Assembly: GCA_026874595.1 (NCBI GenBank)
Contig: CM049309.1
Location: 25,673,033-25,737,032 of the forward strand
DNA: 64,000 nucleotides
Source: Sipunculus nudus
Lineage: Eukaryota > Annelida > Sipuncula > Golfingiida > Sipunculidae
Direction of reading: 5' to 3'
Each line of letters begins with the position of its first letter. Position 1 is the stretch's first letter. This document shows, piece after piece, positions 1-11,899 of this stretch. Under the pieces are notes generated by a model. It saw only the letters and a list, made by a program, of their open reading frames with translations, made no database searches and was not told the origin of the DNA. The translations under genes and the position numbers were made by a program.

Positions 1-994
1 ATACATCCTGGATAGCTTATCTGATTTTATGACAGGTGGCGCCACCTACATTCACGTTTACGCTGCAGACATCCAAGCTCATATCTCGGGAACCGTTTGA
101 CTGATCAGGAAAATTCTTTTGCACAAATGTAGCCCTTGGAGAGCTTTATAACATACACCAAAAATAGTGCCGCTACCTGCAACCATGTTTGCACAGTGTC
201 CATCTGTTTGTCTGCCTTGGGTTAAAATCACTCATATCTCTGCAGTGACTTGACTAATTCACCTGAAATTTGGCATGCGTATACATCCTGGATAGCTTTT
301 CTGATTTTATGACAGGTGGCGCCACCTACATTCACGTTTACGCTGCAGACATCCAAGCTCATATCTCAGGAACCGTTTGACCGATCAGAAAAATTTTTTG
401 CACAAATGTAGCCCTTGGAGAGCTTTATAACATACACAAAAAATGGTGGCGCCACCTGCAACCATGTTTGCACAGTGTCCAGCTGTTCGTCTGCCTTGGG
501 TTAAAATCACTCATATCTCCGCAGTGGTTTGACTAATTCACCTGAAATTCTGCATGCTTATACATCTTGGATAGCTTTTCTGATTTTATGACAGGTGGCG
601 CCACCTACAATCAAGTTTACGCTGCAGACATCCAAGCTCATATCTAGGGAACCGTTTGACCGATTGGGCCAAAATTTTGCATGTGTATAGTTCTCACAAA
701 GCTCTTTATCATACGCTAAACTGGTGGCGCCACCTGCAACCCTTTTTTGCACAGCGTCCATCTGTTTGTCTGCCAAGGGCAAAAATCACTCATATACAAT
801 AAAGTGGTTTGACTTATCTGCCTTAAATTTTGCATATGTATACAACTTGGACGGCTTTCTGGATTTTTTGGTAGGTAGCGCAACCTACATACACAATTTG
901 GCTGCAGACATCCATGCTGATATGCAACACTTCACCCGTTCCACTCTGATTTAGGCGGATACAAGTAGTCGCTTGTCGACTACCCGTATTCTAG
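1..994 (+). mobile_element. Family B Helitron-like non-autonomous element, copy B1 (5' end outside window)
   Basis: About 3.5 copies of a ~280-bp tandem unit; each unit is a diverged dimer of ~140-bp halves, and most halves carry the palindrome GGTGGCGCCACC (35-46, 315-326, 445-456, 594-605, 723-734). The 3' end shows a subterminal TTTAGGCGGAT (947-957), a hairpin GTAGTCG/CGACTAC with loop CTTGT (965-983) and a terminal CTAG (991-994) followed by host TTT. A copy of the same host sequence without the insertion lies near 20010, so the 3' boundary is directly visible. No coding capacity was seen. Confidence 0.75.
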
Positions 995-3259
995 TTTAAA
1001 AAAGTTATGGGCCCAAACATAATGCATTTTGTAAAAAATCAGGAAAGATATTTAATCACTTAACACAAAACATGTTAAAGCTATGGACTTTTTTCCAGTA
1101 ATATAACTTAAATTAATCAAAATTAAATTGTATACCCAAAATTAGATCAAAATCTTTTAAATTTTTTAAAATATTAACAAAAATAAAAAATTGGTACCTT
1201 AAATTTTGCCCAACTTTGACCATGGCACGTTTTTTCCCTCTAAGTACTGTGGATTTAATTTTCACAGCATGTTTATGTTAGCATTTTGTCTGTTAACACC
1301 AAAAATTTGAAACCAGTTGATCAAAAACTGTAGATTTTATTCAAGTTTTCAAGCACCATGTAACATATTGTTTACATCAAGCTAGTGTTATGCAGTTTGC
1401 AAGAGCTCAGCTCCCCAGCTTCAGCTCTCAGTTCCTAAAATTTGGCATACAATTAGATGTCTCCAAAATCCCCTACCATGCCAAGAATTTGGTCACTAGG
1501 ACTTAATACCTTTGAGATATTAATGAAAAACTTCATTTTTCCATTAAAAACCCATTGTTACACTTCAAGACTGCCTAATATCAAAACCACTGGTCTGACT
1601 TAATCATTTATAATATATATATTTTTCTATACATTCTCTATGCACATGTCAGAAATGATGTCAGTATTGCGTAATTGTTTTAAGTTATGGGGCCAAACAT
1701 AATGCACTTTGTAAAAAATCAGGAAATATATTTACTCCCTCAACAAGGGGATTGCTGAAGCTAGAGATTTTTTGTCAGGGATGTAACATTATTTAATCAA
1801 GATTCAATTGAATACCCAAAATTAGTTCTGAATTTTTCAAATTTTATAAGTTATTAGTATAAATATAAAATTAGTACCTTAAATTTTGCCCAACTTTGAC
1901 CATGGCACGTTTGTTTCCTATGAGCTCTGTTGATATAATTTTCATATCATGCACAAATAAGGATTTCAGCTTTTTAGTTTAGAAAGCTGAAAGAAATTGG
2001 CCAAAAATTGTAGCTTTTATTAATATTTTAATGAGACCATGTCATACCTTGGCTCTCTCAAGTGCCTTCTGTGTCACCTGTATGTTGACCTAGTTGAACT
2101 TTCAGCAAATTATATGCATGCTTGAGGCGAGGCTTTCACTGGGGCAGCCAGGCAGCTTATGGCCAGCCACAGTTGATCCAAGTGTCCAACCCAACTCATC
2201 TAGTAGTTTTAACCAACAACATAACAATAAACAATAAATTAATAAATTTTTCTTGGATTTTAATAACAAATTAAAGAAAAATAGAAAAGGAATTTGTTAG
2301 TTTATAATAACAGGAAATTAACTTGCAGTTACTGATAATATAAGAATCTTGTATCGATGGATAGAATGTCACATATTCCAAATAACACCATGCAGTATTT
2401 TTCAGTCCAGTTTTAATGATAAAAAAGTAAATCATATTTTTCATTACTAATCATTAGGGATCATATGAAGGAAATTAATGATCGACAAAGATGCAGTTGA
2501 TAATATTAATCTAGATTCTTACTGTGTCTAGTGTGTACACTGATGTGAAATTAGTCCAAAATGAATATATTACATTTATTTTTTTTTTAATATAAACAAA
2601 AGCCATAAAACCAGGTACTTAAGATCATTATTTAAATGTGTGAATTTTGTATATTCTGGATTCTCAACATCATTGTTTGATGAAAACGATATAAATACCA
2701 GACATGGTGTGAATACTTTGCAATTGTATTTAAATACGAATATGAATATGTACTCCATTATAAAATTTCTTGCATAAAGAATGGGAATTCAGGTAAAAAT
2801 GAAAGAATATGAATACCAGTGCAAATACTTTCAAAATGTATTCATGAATGCATTCATGAATATATTCTTTAATATTATTTTAATAATCTTTTCAGTTATA
2901 TTTCATTTTAAAAAATCATACGATTCTCTTATTATTTTTAATAAAAATTATATTTGGGACAATATTTGTAATTTTTTTCAATAAATAGTTAAACTCTTAT
3001 ATTATATGTTCTGCTTATAAGTTATATGGCCAATTCAAAATCTGTTTGACAATAGTACTCCATTTGTTAATAATATAAATGAAATCAATCCTCTTCCCTG
3101 TCTCCAAAGGTACTATCAAAATCATACATGAGCTAAACAACAACACCTCATAATACAGCTTATATTTATTACTACACAAAACCAGCATATGCCTCATTTC
3201 TAAATCATATTTTTTATCATATATAACAGCTGAGCGCCGTGACCCATAGGTCCCTTGTT
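995..3259 (+). mobile_element. Family D Helitron-like element, copy D-a, interrupted by B1
   Basis: This stretch matches 20010-22280 almost throughout, including the ~680-bp diverged tandem halves around 1000-1430 and 1440-2090. The 3' end has CAGCTGAGC (3227-3235), a near-palindrome GACCCATAGGTC (3241-3252) and CCTTG ending at 3257, then TT. The 5' part lies before B1 and outside the window. Short reading frames here are not supported as genes. Confidence 0.65.
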
Positions 3260-3382
3260 AAATAATAAAAGCCATTTAAAAGATAATGAATCCCATCAGT
3301 AGGCATAATTTGATAATATATGAGCCAAATCATGGATAAAGAAAGGTGCAAATTAGGATTGTGTATTCTGAATCAAGTGTAA

Positions 3383-4523
3383 TTGAATCCGCCAAAACGA
3401 AGTTTTGCGGATACTATGTTTTTGACTGGATTCCGCCGCCGCCGCCGCGTTCTCCTCTGAGACTACTGGACGGATTTTTCCGAAACTTACACAAATTATC
3501 AGGTCACATGTGAACTGGTGCCTAACCAAGTGACCTTGACCTCTGACCTTTCCTCTCTGCCCAGCGTCCGTTTGTGCGTCTGTTTCCACACATAAACCCA
3601 CATATCTCGGGAACCGTTTGACCGATCAGGAAAAATTTTTTACACAAATGTAGCCCTGGGATAGCTTTATAACATCTACAAAAAAAGGTGGCGCCACCTG
3701 CAACCATGTTTGCACAGTGTCCATCTGTTCATCTGCCTTGGGTTAAAATCACTCATATCTCTGCAGTGGTTTGACTAATTCACCTAAAATTTGGCATGCA
3801 TATACATCCTAGATAGCTTTCTTGATTTTCTGACATGTGGCGCCACCTACCTTCACGTTAATGCTGCAGACATCCAAGCTCATATCTCGGGAACCGTTTG
3901 ACCGATCAGGAAAAAAAATTTACACAAATGTAGCCCTTGGATAGCTTTATAACATACACAAAAATGGTGGCGCCACCTGCAGCCATTTTCGCACAGCGTC
4001 CATCTGTTTGTCTGCTTTGGGTTAAAATCACTCATATCTCTTCAGTGGTTTGACCAAATTACCTGAAATTTGACATGCTTATACATCCCGCATAGCTTTC
4101 TTGATTTTATGACAGGTGGCGCCACCTACTTTCACGTTCACGCTGCAGACATTAATGCTTATATCTCCGGACTCGTTTGACCAATCAGGAAAAAAAATTT
4201 ACACAAATGTTGCCCTGGGATATCTTTATAACATACACAAAAATGGTGGTACCACCGGCAGCAATTTTTGCACAGCGTCCATCTGTTTGTCTGCTGTGGG
4301 ATAAAATCACTCATATCTCTGCAGTGGTTTGACTTTTCCACATGAAATTTTGCATGTGTATACATCTTGGATAGTTTCTCGTTCAAATAACAGGTGGCGC
4401 CACCTACAATCATGTTTATGTGATGTGTGTTTCCCCTTGCCACTCAATCCATGCCTCACTTCACCTGTCCTTCTCTGATTTTGGCGGATACACGTAGTCG
4501 CTTGTCGTCTACCCGTATTCTAG
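3383..4523 (+). mobile_element. Family B element, complete copy B2 (1141 bp)
   Basis: The best complete B copy. It has a 5' subterminal ATCCGCCAAAA (3387-3397) and a perfect inverse TTTTGGCGGAT (4479-4489). The 5' copy also pairs with GTTTTGCGGAT just inside it, making a 5' hairpin. The 3' hairpin GTAGTCG-CTTGT-CGTCTAC (4494-4512) has one mismatch, and the element ends with CTAG (4520-4523) before TTTT. The body has a CCGCCGCCGCC stretch, a nuclear-receptor-like motif (3531-3549), then three ~280-bp tandem units with GGTGGCGCCACC palindromes. Non-coding. Confidence 0.75.
3531..3549 (-). promoter_or_regulatory. DR1 plus extended half-site nuclear-receptor-like motif in B2
   Basis: The plus strand reads TGACCTTGACCTCTGACCT. 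On the minus strand this is AGGTCA-G-AGGTCA (a DR1 direct repeat) running into AAGGTCA. DR1 sites bind RXR, HNF4 and COUP-TF type receptors; TCAAGGTCA is the ERR/NR5A extended half-site. Only the motif is seen; function is inferred. Confidence 0.35.
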
Positions 4524-7500
4524 TTTTCAGATATTTATTGTTTTGCACATTTAAAAAACCATATTTTACTTAAAAAATACATCTGTGTTCATAATTTGAT
4601 GTTACCTGAGTCAGATAACCTGACCAAATTAGCTATAAATGTTGATGCAGTTTAGATTTGTGAATCAACTTAAATACTCGGATATATATGTTATATTGTA
4701 AATGTATAGTAAAATTATTAAATTTGACAAAAAATTGATGTCATAAAAAGAAATGAGGATCTAATGCAAACATTTGTTCATTATTTTCCTGCCTCAGTAA
4801 AATGGGAATAAAAGTGATTTGCTTTTGATTTTCCATCTCTCTGCCTGTTTTAAATATTTAATGATTATGAATGTACTTTTTTTCCTGTAAGCACTGTTAA
4901 TTAAATTTCATATCCTGTATGTATATGCAAGGGTGTTGTAACTCCCACTTGCCCCACACACCACAACCAAGTCCTTCCACCTGTACAGTGGGAACATTAT
5001 GGCAACTGTATACATTTTAAAAAATAGGAAAAAAATTTGTTAAATAAAATAGGATCTAATTGGAAAAATGTGTAAACTGCTGAACTGTCAACAGCTTATC
5101 AAAAAGCCAACCAATAATGGTAATAGTATAGATTTTATATTCATGAACTGCTCACTAGGTATTGCTTTAGTTTCAACATTAGGAAATGCATGGTCAAATT
5201 ACAAAATATTATTTGCAACAATTTCTTCAATTATGTCAACCAACCATGGCCTATATTACCTCTTCTTCTCAGACTTTATCTCCATTGGATATTATTTTAG
5301 AATTTTACTCCAATGTCAACTTCCGCTGAGTACAGTGACCAAAGGGGTCCCTTGTTTGAATTTAAAGCTAATTTGCACAGGACTGATTACAAGATAACTT
5401 TACCCTCATATCTTAGTTGGACAAGTTGGAAAAGTTTATATGTTGGAAACATGTGAGTGATTGTATTAGAGGATTACAGCAAATGGGATGTTGGAATATA
5501 ACGGCATGAGTGAACTAAATTTTGAAATACAAGGATTCTAAATAATTAGACATTTGAATTAAATTATGATAAATTGTGATGAAATCCATATTTTTGTATT
5601 AATACCCTGAAGGCCATGATCCAAACATTAGGAATAAGTTATACCCTGAATATTTGGCTAAAATGATTTTCCAAATAAAATGAAATTCCTGAAGTAAAAT
5701 ATTGAGATAAAACTGGCAACCTTGATATCTCCCAATCATTGCTTAATCATATATTCTTCCTTTCACAGTACATCCCTATAAATAACCAACAAGGTTGTGC
5801 AACACTAAGACTTTATTCATATATCAGTATAATACTGTAGTTTATTCTTGTGTTTTGTATCCTGGTCTAGCTACTACATTTGTATTAATGCCAATCTCAG
5901 CGTGACCCATCGGTCCCTTGTTTCAAAATGTTTCTAGATTATTTTTTAGGCCAATAAATAGAATTCATATCACTGTTTCATCTCAGCAATTATATATTTT
6001 TCACTGGACCCCCGAATTGCAGTAACACGTCTTATTACATTTATTATCCCCATTAAAAAAAAACCACATGAAAATCTAGTTTAATATTACCACAAGCTAG
6101 AAATTTGCAAAATTACCCTTTAGATAATTCTTGAAAAAGGATTAAAAGGAGAAAGGAGAAAATATCTGGTGGGAGGGATTTAGTGAGCTTCACTGGCCCA
6201 GAAACAGTTCTTTTTGGGGATAACAAAATGAGAACATTAATTTCCCATGGGCTCTAAAGAGTGTCTAGCCAATCCCATGGCTTGTCCCCCTGGTGGACAG
6301 CCAATCAATTTGTGCTAGGACTGATGTATGAGCTCATCCACGTAAAGCCAAATGAAGTCACCCTAACTTGTTGTTTCTAGTCTAGCAACTGTTTTGTTTT
6401 TCAAATTTCTTGTTGATTTTAAATATTTCCTAAATTTATTAAATTCATTTTATCTTCAGTGTAAAATTCAATTTTTAATTAAATCTTTTAAATGGCTGCA
6501 ATGATTCAAGAATTAATAATGGATAAAGGGCAGTTAATTTTTCCTCCTATGTGAAAGTCAGATAGCTGTTAAAATAACATTATTACATTGCATCTAAACT
6601 AAGATCATGTTGTACGGTGTGTAACTACACCAGTACCAGAATTTTATTCAGTGGCGTCAATTTTTTCCTCCAGGATGGGGGGGGGGGATGATTTTGTATA
6701 TTTAAATACACACACACACTCATATAGCTTTTTCAGCATCTCTGAGTGACATATTCAAATATATATATAAAATATATATATATATATATTTTATATGATT
6801 ATAAATATATATATTCTTAATCATATTTCAAATAATTATAATATTCTAATAGAAAATAAGTTATTTTGTAATTCAAAGCAAGGTTTAGACAAATTTTTTT
6901 AGTAAATGGATTCAAGGTCTTTCATTCTATTTATTAATATATTTCATTTGCAATATTATAATATTATTCTCTGAAAAGTGGGGAGGGATGATTACATTGG
7001 CCATCCTCCCTTGCCTAAAAGTGGGGGGGTATATATTACCCCCATTCCCCCCCCCCCCCCCATATTGACACCCATGATTTTATTAGTTCAACTGACTGTA
7101 AGTAAGTCATCTGAGCTGTAGTTAAGGCCCTTTTGACTGTCATATTTCCAAATGTCTGTTAACCTGGCACGTTTTGAAATTGTTAGACCTGCAAATCCAA
7201 ATTTCAACATACAGTTAGATGTCCCTATATTCTTCTACCCAACTCAAAACTGGGTCACTGCAACTCTGTTCCTTTGAGAAATTAAGCAAAAACCTCTGTT
7301 TTCCAGTATGACTTTATTGTTACACTTCAGTAGTTCCTTATATACTATAATATTTAATAATTTTGAATAAACTATTTTTCATGTAAGCACTGTTGAATTA
7401 AATTTTGTATACTTTATGTATATGTGGTATTGTGCACTGGGGACATTATTTTTATTGAAACTGTATAAAGTTTATTATATAAAGGGAAAATTAGCATAAT

Positions 7501-7767
7501 AAACAAATTAGGATCTAATAAAAACTTCATATATTATATTCTTGCCCCAGCAAAATGGGACAAAGCAATCAACTCCCCCTGTCCATCTCTCTGTTTATCA
7601 CTGTTCAATTAAATTTCATATATGCTGTATGTATATGGATTAAAATTGTAGAGTCTGAAATTTAAAAGCAACTTATATATCAGATATATGTGTATATTGC
7701 AAATGTATCCAATTTAAAAACTCAAAAGCAATTTGATATAATAAAAAATGAGGATCTAATGCAAACA
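4524..7767 (+). repeat. Diverged D-type remnants and simple repeats, no gene recognised
   Basis: Old, decayed pieces of family D. D-like 3' ends occur near 5330-5356 and 5890-5925 (GCTGAG/CTCAGC then ...GGTCCCTTGTT), and a degenerate D 5' start lies at about 7085 (TCAACTGACTGTAAG). The stretch 4740-4800 is an intact copy of the site into which D-b (7768-18334) inserted elsewhere. Simple tracts: G run near 6677, CA run near 6708, TA run near 6760-6800, C15 at 7047-7061. No exon with splice sites or conserved protein was found. Confidence 0.5.
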
Positions 7768-8320
7768 TTTTTAGCTCAGCTGACTATAAGTCATCTGAGC
7801 TATAGTCGTGGTCCATTGTCCGTTGTCCGTCTGTCTGTCTAGCTGTCCGTCTGTCTGTCCGGATGTGCGTCCGTAAGACTGGCACGTTTCGACACCATTG
7901 GACCTACGAATCTGAAATTCGGCATACAGTTAGATGTCCCGCAAAATCTCCTACCATGCTGAAAATTGGGTCAATAGGACTTTGTTCCTTCGAGATATTA
8001 AGGAAAAACCTCATTTTTTTATTAGAAATCTATTTTCACACTTCAGGACTGCCTAATATCAAAACCACTCACCTGGTTTTCTTCATATTTACCATAAATA
8101 TTCCTCTATATAGTTCCTATGTACATGCCAGAAATTAATTCAGTATTATTTGATTTAAAAAAGTTATGGGCCCAAACATAATGGACTTTGTAAAAAAATC
8201 AGGAAAGATATTTGGTCACTTAAGACCAAAAGTGTTAAAGGTAGGGACTTTTTTCAGTAATACAACTTTAATTAATCAAAATTTAATTGTATACCAAAAA
8301 TTAGATCAAAATCTGTTAAA

Positions 8321-11300
8321 TTTTTAGCGAACCTGTTAGCTTATGCGATGGTGCGGCATCGTGTGTCGTGCGTCTTATGTCGTGCGTCGTCTGTACTTTA
8401 ACCATAGCTTTCTCAAAAAGGGCAGTAGCTAGCATCACCAATTATTTTGCAAATAATCAGTCATCCAAAAAACTATATCGGATTTTGTTTATTTTTTTTT
8501 CTAACTGCATTTTCTTAGATTTTATAGGAAAAAGCTAAAAAAGCTTTAAAAATCTTCTCCTCCAAAACTGTCCAGCCAAATTGTCCAATATTTCACAGAA
8601 ATGATCTCTGGAACAATCTTTCTCAAGTTTGTTCGAATGGTTCCAGTTTGGAGATTTTTGGCCGAGTTACAGGAGGTTGAACTTTGTTAACTGTGCAAAA
8701 AAGCATGTTAAAATTTAAATCTCAGAAACAGGTGGAGCTATCATCACCAAATTTTATGCCAATGTTGGTCACATAGGTCATATCTGAAATTGAGGTATTG
8801 GTGGCGCCACCTGCATGCGCCTTTTTTGTACGGGGTCATTAGTGCCTGTATCACATTGAGGGCTACAAAAAGCTTCTTCTCTGAAACCATATGGCCAAAA
8901 TGTTTAATATCGCAGAAATGGTCCTAGGGTAGTGCTTTCTGAAGATTGTTCAAATGGTCTCTTTTCAGTGACTTTTGGCTAAGTTATGGGAAGCTGAATT
9001 TAGTCATATACCATAACAGCCCATTTTAGCTCAGTGGCTACAAAGATCTTCTTCTCAAAAACCACTGGGCCAAATTCTTAAATCTCACACATAAGTTATT
9101 GTCTGATGTTGATAATTCAAGTTTGTTCAAATGGTTTTGGTTCAGTGCTTTTTGGCTGAGTTACGGGAAGCTGAACTTAGCCAGTTTGCTGTATCTTCCT
9201 ATATGAGTTATAAACCTGCAAAACGTTTTTCGACTGATGCCACTGAAGCCAGTTTGTTAAATATTTTACAAGAATAATCCCTACAATTATTCTTATTATA
9301 ATTGTCATTAATGGTTCCACATGAATGAGTTTTGGCTGAATTATGGAGCTTGAATTGAGTCATTTTACCATACATGTTAGCTGTGTGATGCTGTTACATC
9401 TAGTCTGGCACCAGTTTATCAGCATCTATTACACCATGCCACTAGACATTTAGATTTCAGGTTATCTTTGGTAAATATTTACAAGAAAGTTTTTTTAAAA
9501 GCTTTTAAAAAATTTAGATTTATGATTCAAGTTATTCATCATACCAGGCAATGTTACAATCATGGATATTCAGCTCTCTGTGGCTATATGAAGACAACTG
9601 TATGTGGATTATAAATTATTGGTATCCCTACTCAACTTAATTCAAGAATTTGCCATCAATGAGATATATCTGTATTTTAATTTTGCATTCAGTTTGTATC
9701 CATAATAATTTTACATATATTCCTGATTTCTTTCTTATAAAAAGTCAGCTGAAAAGCATTTTGTATTGGGAAAATAACTTTCAAAGTTATTTCAAGTAGG
9801 TACCACTTTTGTGTACAGATGGCAGCACGTGGTTTACCATTGGCAGATTGCCAGTGCCTTGATGTTGGCCATTAGCCAAGATGATGTCAGCTCTATAAAT
9901 AGTTTTGGCACAGTGCCAGGATTGGAAGAAGTGCAGCCAGGTATTGATCAAGAGTTCACTCAGTGCAGTAGCTGCATTCTATTTATAGCTTTGGCAGACT
10001 GCTCACTGCATCATATTTGGCACCAAAGTGCAGCCTGAATCTATTTATAGCTTTGGCAGACTGCCAACTGTGTCAGATTATGCAACAGGTCAAGAGTTCA
10101 CTCAGTGCATCCAGGTACAGGTCAAAAGTTCTCTCAGTCTAGCCAGGTGCAGGTCAAGAATTCACTCAGTGCAGTAGCTTGAGGCAGCAATTTGTCACAG
10201 GTCACTCGGGGGCAACTGCCTTACTCACCTAAGCCTTGTCAGCCCAGTGCATCAAACTCTGGGGAAGTTTGATGTATTGGACTGATACCTGTCTATGTGT
10301 CTATGATGGTATTCTCATTTACAAGACAGGTGGTGCCACCTACATTGACTTTTACAGTGTATGCGCCTGCTTATTTCTACAGAGGAATTTGATACATCAG
10401 CCTAAAATTGGGTATGTTTATACATATCGGGTAGCTTTATAGTGTACAAGTCTGGTGGCGCCACCTACGATAATTTTTGCACAGTGTATGTCCTTGCTTA
10501 TTTCACAGGAGGAGTTTGCCATATCAGTCTGACATTGGGCATATGTATATATCTCTTCGTTGTATACAAGTCTGGTGGTGCCAGCTACAATCATTGTATC
10601 TGCCAAAGAGTTTTGCAGATACTATGTTTTCAGTCGGACACCCACACTGCTGCCATTGCCGCAAAGGTTTCCAGAGAACTTCTCTATAACCACTGGGCAG
10701 AATTTTTTAAAATTCCGAATTATGATCTGTCAAATGTGAACTGCTGGGCCCTCATTTTTAAATCCACATATCTCGGGAACCATTTGACTGATAAGGCTTA
10801 AGATTTTGCACAAATGTAGTCCTTGGAAAGCTTTATAACATACACTAAAAATGGTGGCGCCACCTGCAACCATTTTTGCACAGCGTCCATCTGTTCATCT
10901 GCCTTGGGATAAAAACACTCATATCCCTGCATTGGTTGGACTTGTCCACCTGAAATTTTGCATGTGTATACATCCTGGACAGCATTCTTGATTTTATGAC
11001 AGGTGGCGGCACCTACATTCAAGTTTAAGCTGCAGACATCCAAGCTGATATCTCAGGAACCATTTGACTGATTTGGCGAAAATTTTGCATGTTTATAGAT
11101 CCCACATAGCTCTTTATCATCTGACAACTGGTGGTGCCATCTGCAAACATTTTGCACAGCATCTGTCTGTTTGTTTGCCGTGGCATAAAATCACTCATAT
11201 CTTGGCAGTGGTTCGACATATCTGCCTTAAATTTTGCATGTTTATACATCTTGGATAGCCTTCTAGATTTTGTGGCAGGTGGCACCACCTACATTTATGT

Positions 11301-11899
11301 ATACGCTGCAGACATTCAGGCTTATATCTAAGGACTGGTTTGACATATCCCCCTGAAATGTTGTATGTGTATAGATCTCACATAGCTCTTAATCATACAC
11401 AAAATTGGTGGCGCCACCTGCCACAATTTTTGCACAGCTACATCTGCTTTTCTGCCGTGGGCTAAAATCACTCATATCCCAGTAGTGGTTTGACTTATCT
11501 GCCAAAAATTTTGCATGGTTATACATCTTGGACAGCTTTCTGGATTTTGTGGTAGGTGGCGCAACCTACATACACATTTCGGCTGCAGACATCCAGCCTA
11601 TTATGCAACACACCTCACTCTATTTCCACTTGCCACTCAACCCATGCATCACTTCACCTTTCCTACTCTGATTTTGGTGGATACACGTAGTCGCTTGTTG
11701 ACTACCCATATTCTAGTTTTTGTGTTTTGCCAGAATTGCAGCAGTGATGTTTGTTTAATTGTTTCTTGTTCTAAGTGTTTAGTACTTGCATCATTCATAT
11801 ACATGTTACACATGTTCTAGAAAAGTAATGGTCCAGCATTGAAGCATTATACCTGGTGTAATCTCATTGCACAGGTTCGCATTAGGCCTGTAGGCCTTG
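8321..11899 (+). mobile_element. Family C Helitron-like element, copy C1, nested in D-b
   Basis: It starts TTTTTAGCGAACCTGTTAGC and ends ...GCACAGGTTCGC followed by hairpin AGGCC-TGTA-GGCCT and CTTG (11899). The subterminal inverted repeat is GCGAACCTGT (8327-8336) against ACAGGTTCGC (11871-11880). D sequence on the two sides joins cleanly (AAATTTT / TTTTAAATG). The body is made of diverged ~280-300-bp units, several with GGTGGCGCCACC (8800, 10454). It is interrupted by B3. Non-coding. Confidence 0.75.
10594..11716 (+). mobile_element. Family B element B3 nested in C1 (1123 bp)
   Basis: The left junction is ACAATCA then TTGTATCTGCCAAAG (a decayed form of the B 5' end). The right junction is CTAG (11713-11716) then TTTTTGTG. 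Other C copies (30890, 47505) read ACAATYA-TTTTTGTG at this point, so B3 sits exactly between A and T with no target duplication, as expected of a Helitron. Tandem ~280-bp units with GGTGGCGCCACC at about 10855 and 11408. Confidence 0.8.

Noticed and set aside
558-954. Short reading frames across the B1 tandem units
   Set aside because: They run through repeat units in both directions with no conserved domain and recur at each B copy; they are artefacts of the repeat.
3383-4523. Family B as an ordinary cut-and-paste MITE
   Set aside because: The inverted repeats are subterminal, the 3' end has a hairpin plus CTAG, and filled/empty comparison of B copies shows no target duplication.
5068-5397. 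109-codon open frame
   Set aside because: The same sequence recurs at 56160-56390 as part of an old D-type repeat, with its frame not preserved.
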